Assembly (NCBI GenBank): GCA_020853105.1
Contig: JADYZM010000070.1
Span: forward strand, 1-49,846
Direction: 5' to 3'
Length of the DNA stretch: 49,846 nt
DNA from: Flavobacteriales bacterium
GTDB lineage: Bacteria; Bacteroidota; Bacteroidia; Flavobacteriales_E; Vicingaceae
Shown here: positions 17,683 to 25,183 of the stretch, in pieces
How positions within the stretch are numbered: position 1 is the stretch's first letter
How the letters are laid out: each line of letters begins with the position of its first letter
Made by a program: the position numbers and the translations under genes
Notes under the pieces: generated by a model
Databases searched by the model: none
The model's input: only the letters and a program-made list of their open reading frames with translations
Told to the model about the DNA's origin: nothing

Positions 17683-18944
17683 AGTTTATTTTTTGAAAGA
17701 ATATATGATCGATATAAGTAATATAAATATATCAGACTATAGGTTAAAGAGTATAGAATCAATAACAATTTTATATCTTTAAAAATTAAAGATGAAAAAT
17801 AGAGAGAAATTGAGATAATAACTAATGAAATTACATGTAACCAAAAATCTTCATTTTGTCTGTTGGTTATTGTAAAAATGTATGTAAGCGGACTCGTTAT
17901 TGCTCTTATATAAAACATGATTGAAAGTATTTGTACGTATTCTCCAGCTACTCTCCAATTACTTCCAAAGACTATTTCAAAAATAATAGGTCCGAAGAAT
18001 AATAGTAATAAAAAAGGAGGGGCAAGAATAATAGCAAGTGATTTTAATGTTTTTTTATAGGTATTTGTACAATTTTTTTTGATGTTATATTCTTCGGTAG
18101 CTTGTTGAGCAAAGACTAACCCAACTGATTTTGTAATAAATGTTACAGGGATAGTGGTCATTCGTCTCCCGTAATTAAACCAGCCAATAATAGTCTGATT
18201 ATAAAATAAACTCATAAAATACACAGGTAGGTTGGTTGTCCAGTTGAATAAAAATTCAGTAGGTAAAGAATACATAGGAAATTTGTAATGCTTATTCAGT
18301 AAAAGTTTCATATACTTTAATTTTATATTCTTTAGGTTTATAAAAATATCCTTAATTCCAATAAAAAGTACTATTGAATTAATTATTTGACCACTTATAA
18401 AACCAACCAATAAACCAACTGATGAATAAAAAAAATATCCAATCCAAAGAGTTATTATTGTTGTAGTAATAGAATTTGCAATTAAAGCAGACGAAATGAA
18501 TTTGTATTTTTTGTACTTATTGAGTTTCTTGGTATAGGTAGAAATAAATCCAGTAAGGATTATACAAAGTGGCAAAGTTAACAGCCAATTTTCAAGTTCA
18601 GCAGCGTTTAGTAATGAGGAAATTTCATGTTTTACTAACAATAAACAGATAAATGTTGCAATTGCCAAAACCAATGAATTTAATATAGAAAATAAAACTA
18701 AATTATCTTCTTGTGCCTTGTTTTTGGTAAGTAATACTGCATTGGCATATTGAAGAGTAGAAAATGTGTTTAGTACGGATGAAATACTCATATATATACC
18801 TAATAATCCAAAATCTGAGGGAGAATAGATTCTTGTTGTTAATGGTGAAAGTAGTATAGGTATTAGTTGACTAATTGTTGTTCCTGAAAATGTTACGAAC
18901 AAATCTTTTGAGAATAAGAACTTGATTTTGTTGTATATTTTCAA
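17679..18944 (-). CDS. Wzx-like polysaccharide flippase
   Basis: The 421-residue membrane protein has about 12 hydrophobic segments. Its N-terminus, FSGTTISQLIPILLSPLTTRIYSPSDFGLLGIY, matches the RfbX/MATE-like O-antigen translocase family. It would move the undecaprenyl-linked repeat unit across the cytoplasmic membrane for the polymerase at 8-9 kb. The only start is TTG, giving MKIYNKIKFLFSKDLF. It follows the tyrosine autokinase gene by 36 bases and overlaps the acyltransferase gene by 4. Confidence 0.92.
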   Translation of the reverse strand: MKIYNKIKFLFSKDLFVTFSGTTISQLIPILLSPLTTRIYSPSDFGLLGIYMSISSVLNTFSTLQYANAVLLTKNKAQEDNLVLFSILNSLVLAIATFICLLLVKHEISSLLNAAELENWLLTLPLCIILTGFISTYTKKLNKYKKYKFISSALIANSITTTIITLWIGYFFYSSVGLLVGFISGQIINSIVLFIGIKDIFINLKNIKLKYMKLLLNKHYKFPMYSLPTEFLFNWTTNLPVYFMSLFYNQTIIGWFNYGRRMTTIPVTFITKSVGLVFAQQATEEYNIKKNCTNTYKKTLKSLAIILAPPFLLLLFFGPIIFEIVFGSNWRVAGEYVQILSIMFYIRAITSPLTYIFTITNRQNEDFWLHVISLVIISISLYFSSLIFKDIKLLLILYSLTYSLIYLYYLYRSYILSKNKL

Positions 18945-18980
18945 AATTTAAGTAGGATTAACTTTACTAGTGGAAAAAAA

Positions 18981-21389
18981 TTATTTTTTTAATAACCTCT
19001 TATAAATTGGTTTGTTCTTCGACTTGTTTTCTTCAGAATCGCCGTAATACCCATATCCATACCCATATCCATACCCATATCCATACCCATACCCATATCC
19101 ATACCCATATCCATACCCATATCCAATACGTTGCTCTTTTAAATCGTTTACTAATATGCCGAGGTTTGAAAATTTATGTTCATTGTATAAATCATCTATC
19201 ATTTTTAAATGATTTTTTGTTGTATATCGCTGACGAACAACATAAAGATTCATGTCAGAATATCCGGATAAAATCACCCCGTCAGTAACCAATCCTATTG
19301 GTGGTGTATCAATTACTATAACATCAAATTCTTGCTTTGCTTTTTTCATGAATTCATCCATTTTATTGGATTCTATAAGTTCAGATGGGTTAGGAGGAAT
19401 AGGGCCTGAAGAAGCTAAAAAAATGTTTGGATAAGAAGTTTGTTGAATAGTTTCCTCAAAAGTAGCTTTCCCAATGAGGAAATTTGATAAACCGATAGAA
19501 TTTTTTAAATTAAAGTCATTGTAAATTTTTGGTTTTCTCATGTCGGCACCAATCAAAAGTGTTTTTTTTCCTAAAAGTGAATAGGCAAGTGATAAATTGA
19601 TGGAACAAAATGTTTTTCCTTCACCACTGATTGATGATGTAACTAAAATACAAAAATTTTCTTTTTCTTTAGTAAAGTAGTTGATGTTAGTCCGTATGGT
19701 TCTGAATGATTCTGCCACCAATGATTTGGGTTGGGATACCAATATTAAATTTCCGGCATCCTTTATATGTCCAATTGTTCCAAGAATTGGAATTTTAGTT
19801 ATGGATTCAATATCGCTTCTCTCCATAATTTTTGTATTGAATAGAAATAAAAGAAGTACAATAAGAAATGGAATTATGAACGCAACACCAAAATTAAACA
19901 TGTAGATTGAATTCGGATTTATACCTGAATATGAAACAGTGTAATCACTAGCCGGTTCAATAATTTTTGCATTCGGAACATTTGATGCTTCGGCAACGGC
20001 TGCTTCACTTCTTTTTTGAAGTAAATAATTATAAAAAGCGTTATTAATTTCAAAAATCCGATTGTATCTAATAAATTCAGTTTCAGCAACTGGAGTTTCA
20101 GCAAGTTTCAAATTAGCATTCACTGTTTGTTCTTTTATGCGATCAAGCTCAAATTTGGTTTGCATCAAACGAGACGAGATGTTGGATGTTAAAACTTCTT
20201 TATTAATTAGAAGTTCTTGATTTATTAATTTAAAGGCAACAGTACTGTCTTTAACTTCTGATTGAAGTTTCTTTTTTTTGCTGTGCAACTCAACTAAATC
20301 AACAATTGAACGGTATAAAGGATCTTGAGCACTTATGTTTATTATATTAGGAATAAAAATTTTATCTATATCAGAATTTTTTAGGTTATTGATTGTTTCC
20401 TTATAAAAATTATATTCAAATTGTTTTTTTAAGTAGTCATTTTCAAGGTTTATTGAGCTTGGTACTATTGCTTCACTATTTATCTGAAGTTTTTGAGTGT
20501 TGGCGCCAACTTTAAAATCTTCTAATTTCTTTTCGTTAGAACTTAAATCTTTTAATACATCAATAAGTTGGTTGTCTATGAATTTTATTGTATTTGAAGC
20601 TATTTTACTGTTTTCTTCCAATCCGTTTTCAATGTATTTTTTCATAAGAGCATTCAGAAAGTCTATTTCTTTTTGAATGGTTGGACCTGTTAAGCTAAAT
20701 TTTAAAATAGATGATTCAGGTGGATCCGTTTCTAAATAAATACTTGTTTGATATACTTTTGCTAAAGAGTTTAAATCATTAATAACAAACAAAAAAAGTT
20801 TATCGGGAGTTCTTTCCTTTTCAAATTCTTCTGTTAAACTAAAACGTACTCTAACATCATTTAAAGAAAACCATTGATTAAATGAAAAGGTTTTAGTTTC
20901 GTCAAAATCTTCGCTAGTTGGAGATATTAGAAATGTATTTTGGTCAATTATTTTAGTATAATATGTAATAGTTCTATTTTCAATAATTGAGGAATCAATT
21001 TCTACAATAAACGGACTGTTTTTGTATAACTCAGTAGTTTTAATGTTACCGATATCGTAGTAAAAAACTTTGAAATCGACATCATCTAAAGCTGATCGCA
21101 TAAGGTTGTATGAACTAATAGTACCAATTTCATTTGTTAAGCGATTTCGGGCACTCACTAATTCCATACCCTTTATAAAGTATTCTTGCCCCCAAGATGT
21201 GTATTCATCTTTTAAAAGAACTTTACTATATGTTGTATAAATAGGTACGCTATATCTGATTTTATAGAAGCTGACAATAAAAGCAAGGATAAAAGCAAGG
21301 ATAAATAAATACCAAAATTTTAACATTCTGGCGCCAAGAGCTTTAAAATCGAAACTTTCTATTTTATTGATATTGTTTGGGTTACTCAT
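18981..21389 (-). CDS. Wzc-like polysaccharide co-polymerase / tyrosine autokinase
   Basis: The 802-residue inner-membrane protein controls chain length and export. Membrane segments lie near residues 27-47 and 500-520, flanking a long periplasmic coiled-coil Wzz domain. The cytosolic BY-kinase domain has Walker A SSISGEGKT (about 583-591), Walker A' LLIGADMRKPKI and Walker B VIVIDTPPIG. The C-terminus normally holds a Tyr cluster that is autophosphorylated. Here it is a run of 13 Gly-Tyr units (756-781) plus another Tyr, encoded by a 6-base tandem repeat. No Wza-type exporter or separate phosphatase is in the window. The ATG start is well supported, with a -7 box about 20 bases upstream. Confidence 0.95.
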   Translation of the reverse strand: MSNPNNINKIESFDFKALGARMLKFWYLFILAFILAFIVSFYKIRYSVPIYTTYSKVLLKDEYTSWGQEYFIKGMELVSARNRLTNEIGTISSYNLMRSALDDVDFKVFYYDIGNIKTTELYKNSPFIVEIDSSIIENRTITYYTKIIDQNTFLISPTSEDFDETKTFSFNQWFSLNDVRVRFSLTEEFEKERTPDKLFLFVINDLNSLAKVYQTSIYLETDPPESSILKFSLTGPTIQKEIDFLNALMKKYIENGLEENSKIASNTIKFIDNQLIDVLKDLSSNEKKLEDFKVGANTQKLQINSEAIVPSSINLENDYLKKQFEYNFYKETINNLKNSDIDKIFIPNIINISAQDPLYRSIVDLVELHSKKKKLQSEVKDSTVAFKLINQELLINKEVLTSNISSRLMQTKFELDRIKEQTVNANLKLAETPVAETEFIRYNRIFEINNAFYNYLLQKRSEAAVAEASNVPNAKIIEPASDYTVSYSGINPNSIYMFNFGVAFIIPFLIVLLLFLFNTKIMERSDIESITKIPILGTIGHIKDAGNLILVSQPKSLVAESFRTIRTNINYFTKEKENFCILVTSSISGEGKTFCSINLSLAYSLLGKKTLLIGADMRKPKIYNDFNLKNSIGLSNFLIGKATFEETIQQTSYPNIFLASSGPIPPNPSELIESNKMDEFMKKAKQEFDVIVIDTPPIGLVTDGVILSGYSDMNLYVVRQRYTTKNHLKMIDDLYNEHKFSNLGILVNDLKEQRIGYGYGYGYGYGYGYGYGYGYGYGYGYYGDSEENKSKNKPIYKRLLKK
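19047..19124. repeat. hexanucleotide microsatellite coding a Gly-Tyr tail
   Basis: Thirteen tandem 6-base units alternate CCATAT and CCATAC (period 12) on the plus strand, with one phase slip around 19086-19094 where two like units are adjacent. On the minus strand they read GGA/GGG-TAT, coding 13 Gly-Tyr pairs at the end of the tyrosine autokinase. Slippage by whole units keeps the frame and changes only the number of tyrosines. Confidence 0.95.
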
Positions 21390-21409
21390 TACAAGTCTTA
21401 ATATGTCGG

Positions 21410-21417
21410 CAAAAATA
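21410..21417 (-). promoter_or_regulatory. candidate -7 box (TATTTTTG) for the tyrosine autokinase operon
   Basis: This is an exact TAnnTTTG match on the minus strand, about 20 bases before the autokinase ATG. No -33 element was found at 17-23 bases. The 120-base gap also serves the divergent exosortase gene, for which no perfect box was seen. Confidence 0.4.
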
Positions 21418-21509
21418 GTTTTTTATTCAATACTTAATCTTTATTGGAATATTAAAAACATCATTGAAATTAAAAATCTATAATTTTGGATTGTTTACAA
21501 TGAATTTGA

Positions 21510-22040
21510 ATGCAATCATTATTTAAAAATATAAATAAACAAGATAAATTTATTGCCATATTTATTTTAAAAGGTATATCATTATACGTGTTGTGGTATT
21601 TGATATACGATAACTGGTTGCTAAAGGATGGTTTTGTTGATCATTTTTTAATTGACCACTTAGTCAAATCTACTTCGTCGATACTAAAAATCGTCGGGTA
21701 TAAAGTCTTTGAATATTCTGATGCAGTAGGGGTTGATGGAACTCACGGAGTGTTAATTGGTGCACCATGCAATGGGTTAAGTTTGTTTGCATTGTTTGCT
21801 GGGTTTATCATTATTTTTCCTGGCAATTGGAAAAAAAAAGTAATTTTTATATCTATAGGAATTTTATTTATTCACATCATTAATATTTTTAGATTAGTAG
21901 CTTTAGCATTGGTTGTTGTTTATAAGCCAGAATCATTAGAATTTAATCACAAATATACATTCACTGTTTTGGTTTATGTATTCATATTTATACTATGGAT
22001 AATTTGGGTAAATAAATTTGCTTTGAAAAAAAACAATTGA
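21510..22040 (+). CDS. exosortase family transpeptidase (Bacteroidetes XrtF/XrtX type)
   Basis: This is an integral-membrane cysteine protease/transpeptidase that recognises C-terminal sorting tails of secreted proteins. The 176-residue protein has about five membrane segments. The catalytic set is visible: Cys87 in GAPCNGLSL, Arg128 in NIFRLVAL and His147 in FNHKYTF, with spacing normal for exosortases. It is shorter than proteobacterial EpsH-type enzymes, as is usual for the Bacteroidetes forms. It is divergent from the autokinase operon and overlaps its partner gene by 4 bases. Exosortases typically lie in exopolysaccharide loci; the likely local substrate is the PID-tail protein at 13.7 kb. 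The subfamily name was not verified. Confidence 0.9.
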   Translation: MQSLFKNINKQDKFIAIFILKGISLYVLWYLIYDNWLLKDGFVDHFLIDHLVKSTSSILKIVGYKVFEYSDAVGVDGTHGVLIGAPCNGLSLFALFAGFIIIFPGNWKKKVIFISIGILFIHIINIFRLVALALVVVYKPESLEFNHKYTFTVLVYVFIFILWIIWVNKFALKKNN

Positions 22041-22519
22041 ATTTAAAAAAAAAGAATACCATTCTTATAGGATACATTACACTACTTTTAGTGGTCGGAT
22101 ATATTCGTGAATCCATTTTTCTTGTTATTAATTCAACTATCAATAATGTACCTTTTCCATATAACAATGCATATATAACTCCACCAAAATTTTTATATGA
22201 AATTGACTTTGGAAATTTAATATTGTCTAAATGGGTTTTAACCCTTTTTTTTACAATCGGATTTACAGCATTAACTTCAGCTTTAATTTATAAATATTTT
22301 AAGAATAAATCTTTTGTGATTTTAACTGTTATAATTTACTCGTCAATTTTTATTTTAGCCTTACTAGTTTCTTCAATCGGATTCTTCATAAATAAATATG
22401 ATGAATTATATTTGTTAGGAAGATTAATTGCAGGACTCACTCAAGGACCTTTATTATCATTGATTTTGTTTGTATTGTTTTATTTTAAAAACAAAACGGG
22501 TTTTAGTAATTCTATTTGA
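22037..22519 (+). CDS. exosortase-associated membrane protein
   Basis: The 160-residue protein has four hydrophobic segments. Its N-terminus, VVGYIRESIFLVINSTIN, has the Arg-Glu-x2-Phe-x-x-Ile-Asn pattern seen in the small membrane proteins encoded next to Bacteroidetes exosortases. The start is the TTG of a TTGA overlap with the exosortase stop; no early in-frame ATG exists, so translational coupling is likely. Its role is unknown, perhaps stabilising the exosortase or presenting substrate. Its 3' end overlaps the convergent sulfotransferase gene by 8 bases. Confidence 0.75.
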   Translation: MNLKKKNTILIGYITLLLVVGYIRESIFLVINSTINNVPFPYNNAYITPPKFLYEIDFGNLILSKWVLTLFFTIGFTALTSALIYKYFKNKSFVILTVIIYSSIFILALLVSSIGFFINKYDELYLLGRLIAGLTQGPLLSLILFVLFYFKNKTGFSNSI

Positions 22520-23144
22520 AAAAGGGAACATATATCTTGTGGTATAAAAAAGAATAAATTTTTTTATATAGTAACCAAATCTTTTTTTTCAAGTTATTAG
22601 GGTTTTTTGTATACAACCCTTTGTTGGTATGTGGAAAATTGAATTCAGGAATTTCAATTCCTAAGAAAGGACATAATTTTTCCCAACCTTCACCCATTGT
22701 AAAATCAATAACTATGAAATCATTTGGTCTGTTTAAGAAATATTCTTTAACTTCAGCTTGGTGTTTTAAATATACTTTTTTAAAGGTTTCCTCATTATCT
22801 TTTGGAAAACCTTTACCATAAATAAAATCTCTTATTGGAGTACTATCTTCATAAAAGTGGTTAAGACAACTCTTATACCAACTGTTTACATCTCTATCTG
22901 TCAAAATAAATTTACTACCTGGAAAAGCAATATCCATTTCTTTATACAAAAGAAACCATGGGTCATCTTCAAAAGCATCGTTATTTTTAGCTAACTCAAA
23001 AAAGGGAGTTAAATTATGGTTTAATAATTCATTATGAAGAACATTTTGTTGTCCACAAACTTTATATCCTAATTGGTGCAAGGCACTAGCTAAACTTGAT
23101 GTTCCAGTTTTATGAAAACCTAAGCCGAAAACCTTTTGTTTCAT
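22512..23144 (-). CDS. sulfotransferase family protein
   Basis: The 210-residue protein has the PAPS 5'-phosphosulfate loop VFGLGFHKTGTSSL at residues 5-18 and a 3'-phosphate region SKFILTDRDVNSWYKS, both characteristic of P-loop sulfotransferases. It may sulfate a sugar of the exported polysaccharide. No PAPS synthesis genes are in the window. The frame is open 41 codons further upstream, but the ATG at 23144 gives the normal family start and avoids overlap with the divergent HisH-like gene. A TAACTTTG box lies 27 bases upstream. Confidence 0.87.
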   Translation of the reverse strand: MKQKVFGLGFHKTGTSSLASALHQLGYKVCGQQNVLHNELLNHNLTPFFELAKNNDAFEDDPWFLLYKEMDIAFPGSKFILTDRDVNSWYKSCLNHFYEDSTPIRDFIYGKGFPKDNEETFKKVYLKHQAEVKEYFLNRPNDFIVIDFTMGEGWEKLCPFLGIEIPEFNFPHTNKGLYTKNPNNLKKKIWLLYKKIYSFLYHKIYVPFFK

Positions 23145-23171
23145 ACAAATAAAAATAAATACAAATATGTT

Positions 23172-23190
23172 CAAAGTTATCCTATTTTTG
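23172..23190. promoter_or_regulatory. back-to-back -7 boxes of a divergent promoter
   Basis: TAACTTTG reads on the minus strand (23179-23172), 27 bases before the sulfotransferase ATG. TATTTTTG reads on the plus strand (23183-23190), 29 bases before the HisH-like ATG. Both match TAnnTTTG. Only 3 bases separate them, so polymerases binding the two promoters would overlap and may compete. Confidence 0.45.
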
Positions 23191-23219
23191 GAAACAATTG
23201 GAAAAGAAAAATTGTTCCT

Positions 23220-23834
23220 ATGCTCACCATCATCAATTACAACGCCGGCAATATAAAATCCATTCAAAATATGTTGAAGAGGATTGGTGTTAAGTCAACA
23301 ATAAGTTCATCAGTGAATGAAATTGAATCTGCCGAAAAATTGATACTTCCAGGTGTGGGTCATTATGACTACGGAATGAAAAACCTTAAAGAATGCGGAT
23401 TGATAGAATGTTTAAACAAAAAAGTACTAGTAGAAAAGACTCCGTTGTTGGGAATTTGCTTAGGAGCACAGTTATTAGGAAATAGAAGTGATGAAGGGAT
23501 TGAATCCGGTTTAGGGTGGATTGATATGGATGTTATAAGGTTTGATAAAAGTAACATGAATGCAGATTTAAAAGTTCCACACATGAGTTGGAATGAAATT
23601 TCAATTCAAAAAACATCAAGATTAATGGAAGGACTGAATAATGAATCCAGATTCTATTTTGTACATTCGTTTCACATGAAATGCAAAAACCAATCGGATA
23701 TTCTGACTACAACCCAATATGGATATGAGTTTGTTTCTTCTGTTGAACATGAAAATATTTTTGGAGTTCAGTTTCATCCTGAAAAGAGTCATAGATTTGG
23801 CATGCAATTATTAGAAAACTTTATAAAGATATAA
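23220..23834 (+). CDS. HisH-like glutamine amidotransferase (acetamidino sugar pathway)
   Basis: This is a class I glutamine amidotransferase subunit that hydrolyses glutamine to ammonia. The 204-residue protein has the oxyanion/start motif IINYNAGN, the nucleophile Cys in GICLGAQLLG, and the His-Glu pair in GVQFHPEKS, so the triad is complete. The ATG at 23220 gives the family N-terminus; earlier in-frame codons lie in the divergent promoter. No other histidine gene is nearby. Its partner is the HisF2-like gene 17 bases downstream. In organisms with WbpG/PseA-type enzymes such a pair feeds ammonia to acetamidino formation, which fits the amidotransferase at 12.5-13.6 kb. Confidence 0.9.
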   Translation: MLTIINYNAGNIKSIQNMLKRIGVKSTISSSVNEIESAEKLILPGVGHYDYGMKNLKECGLIECLNKKVLVEKTPLLGICLGAQLLGNRSDEGIESGLGWIDMDVIRFDKSNMNADLKVPHMSWNEISIQKTSRLMEGLNNESRFYFVHSFHMKCKNQSDILTTTQYGYEFVSSVEHENIFGVQFHPEKSHRFGMQLLENFIKI

Positions 23835-23851
23835 AAGAAACATAGAAATTG

Positions 23852-24619
23852 ATGAGAAGGATAAGGGTTATACCTGTGCTGACATTACAAAACGAAAAAT
23901 TAGTTAAAACCATTCGTTTTAAAAATCCTACATATATAGGCGACCCCATCAATGCAGTTAAAATTTTCAACGAAAAAGAAGTTGACGAAATTGTTATTTT
24001 AGATATTACAGCCACCGAAGAAAAACGGGAGCCCAATTATAAAAAAATAGAAGAAATTGCCGGAGAAGCCTTTATGCCTTTTGCCTATGGGGGCGGTATA
24101 ACTTCACTATCTCAAATTGAAAAATTATTTAAACTCGGAATTGAAAAAGTAGTTGTCAATTCAGTGCTAGCAAATAATTTAAGCCTAATTACAGATGCTT
24201 CAAATATCTTTGGGGCTCAAAGTATTGTTGCTTCTGTTGATGTGAAGCGAAATTTGTTTGGAAAGTTCAATGCATATCATACTGGAGGTTCTAATAAAAT
24301 TGATTTTCCATTAATCGATTTTGTTAAAAAAATTGAACAATCAGGAGCCGGAGAGTTGTTTATCAATTCCATTGATAATGACGGAACCTACAAAGGCTAT
24401 GACATTGAATTAATCAAAATTGTTGCATCGGTTACACATCTTCCTATTGTTGCTTGTGGTGGTGCTTCCTCTGTTGATAACTTTTTAGAAGCAGTTAAAA
24501 ATGGTGCCTCTGCAGTAGCTGCCGGAAGTTTGTTCGTATATACCGGAAGTACAAAAGGAATCCTAATTAATTACCCCAAACAAGAAGATTTAAAGCAAAA
24601 ATTTTACTCTAAAATATAG
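23852..24619 (+). CDS. HisF2/AglZ-like acetamidino modification protein
   Basis: The 255-residue TIM-barrel protein resembles HisF, the ammonia-using half of imidazole glycerol phosphate synthase. The start MRRIRVIPVLTLQ lacks the catalytic Asp of true HisF (IPCLD becomes IPVLT), whereas the second Asp, in VASVDVKRN, is kept. Phosphate loops FAYGGGI and ACGGAS remain. FKNPTYIGDPINAVKIFNEKEVDE matches the HisF2 type used in sugar acetamidino formation. The ATG at 23852 is preferred over the TTG just before it. It probably forms the ammonia channel with the HisH-like subunit and passes ammonia to the PP-loop amidotransferase. It is the last gene of the polysaccharide locus. Confidence 0.88.
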   Translation: MRRIRVIPVLTLQNEKLVKTIRFKNPTYIGDPINAVKIFNEKEVDEIVILDITATEEKREPNYKKIEEIAGEAFMPFAYGGGITSLSQIEKLFKLGIEKVVVNSVLANNLSLITDASNIFGAQSIVASVDVKRNLFGKFNAYHTGGSNKIDFPLIDFVKKIEQSGAGELFINSIDNDGTYKGYDIELIKIVASVTHLPIVACGGASSVDNFLEAVKNGASAVAAGSLFVYTGSTKGILINYPKQEDLKQKFYSKI

Positions 24620-24807
24620 CTAGCTTTATTTATTGTTATCCCAATTCTTGTATTTATTTTTTAACATTTCGTCTAAAAAGGCAACTAATTTATAAAAATC
24701 AACGTCTTTTTTGTTAAGTTTATAGTGTTAAAACGACAGTAAAGTTATATATCTAACAAAATGTTATTTTTTTGTCTTTACAGTTAATTCTAAATTAAAG
24801 TTATATC

Positions 24808-25170
24808 ATGAAAAAAATTATTGTTGCAATTAGCATAGTTTTTATTGGGGCATCTTCGCTCTTTGCTCAACAGAAAGGAAATATACAAAACGAGAAAACC
24901 CTTTTTGTTCAAGCCCAATTAGGAAAAGATGTTAAGTTAAGTATTGATTTAAAAAAATACGACTTGAATACAATAGGCAAATTAAAAGACGATTTGTATC
25001 AATTTAACAAAAATGAAAAAATAAAGCTTATTGAATTAGATGAGTTTAACAAGATTTTGACTGTAACTTACGGAATAAAAATGACCGAAAATGAATTTTT
25101 ACAAGTATTTTACGAAAACAAAGTTAGTTTTTTAGCTAAAGACAAACCTAACACATCTGTTGAACAATAA
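24808..25170 (+). CDS. small secreted protein of unknown function
   Basis: The 120-residue protein has a clear signal peptide ending SSLFAQQ (cleavage near residues 21-22). An alpha/beta-looking domain with KTLFVQAQLGKDVKLSIDL and FNKILTVTYGIKMTENEF follows. It has no cysteines and no sorting tail. It lies 13 bases before the giant T9SS protein on the same strand and is probably co-transcribed with it. It may be a periplasmic accessory or chaperone, but no family was recognised. The 188-base gap upstream is AT-rich, with a TA plus seven Ts plus G that misses the -7 consensus spacing. Confidence 0.7.
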   Translation: MKKIIVAISIVFIGASSLFAQQKGNIQNEKTLFVQAQLGKDVKLSIDLKKYDLNTIGKLKDDLYQFNKNEKIKLIELDEFNKILTVTYGIKMTENEFLQVFYENKVSFLAKDKPNTSVEQ

Positions 25171-25183
25171 ATAATAAAGAAAG

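Noticed and set aside
19047-19124. CRISPR-like array
   Set aside because: The units are 6 bases with no spacers and lie within a coding sequence; no cas genes are present.
19007-19288. Plus-strand open frame with His-Thr-His-Ile repeats
   Set aside because: It is the antisense reading of the Gly-Tyr microsatellite inside a strongly supported autokinase gene.
23145-23267. N-terminal extension of the sulfotransferase gene
   Set aside because: It would run through the divergent promoter and into the HisH-like gene; the ATG at 23144 places the PAPS loop at the usual position.
23220-24619. Histidine biosynthesis operon
   Set aside because: Only HisH- and HisF-like genes are present, the HisF-like protein lacks the first catalytic Asp, and the context is a glycan locus with a matching amidotransferase.
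24620-24807. Possible promoter or riboswitch before the small secreted gene
   Set aside because: The region is AT-rich with a near-miss -7 sequence (seven Ts between TA and G) and no conserved fold that I could recognise.
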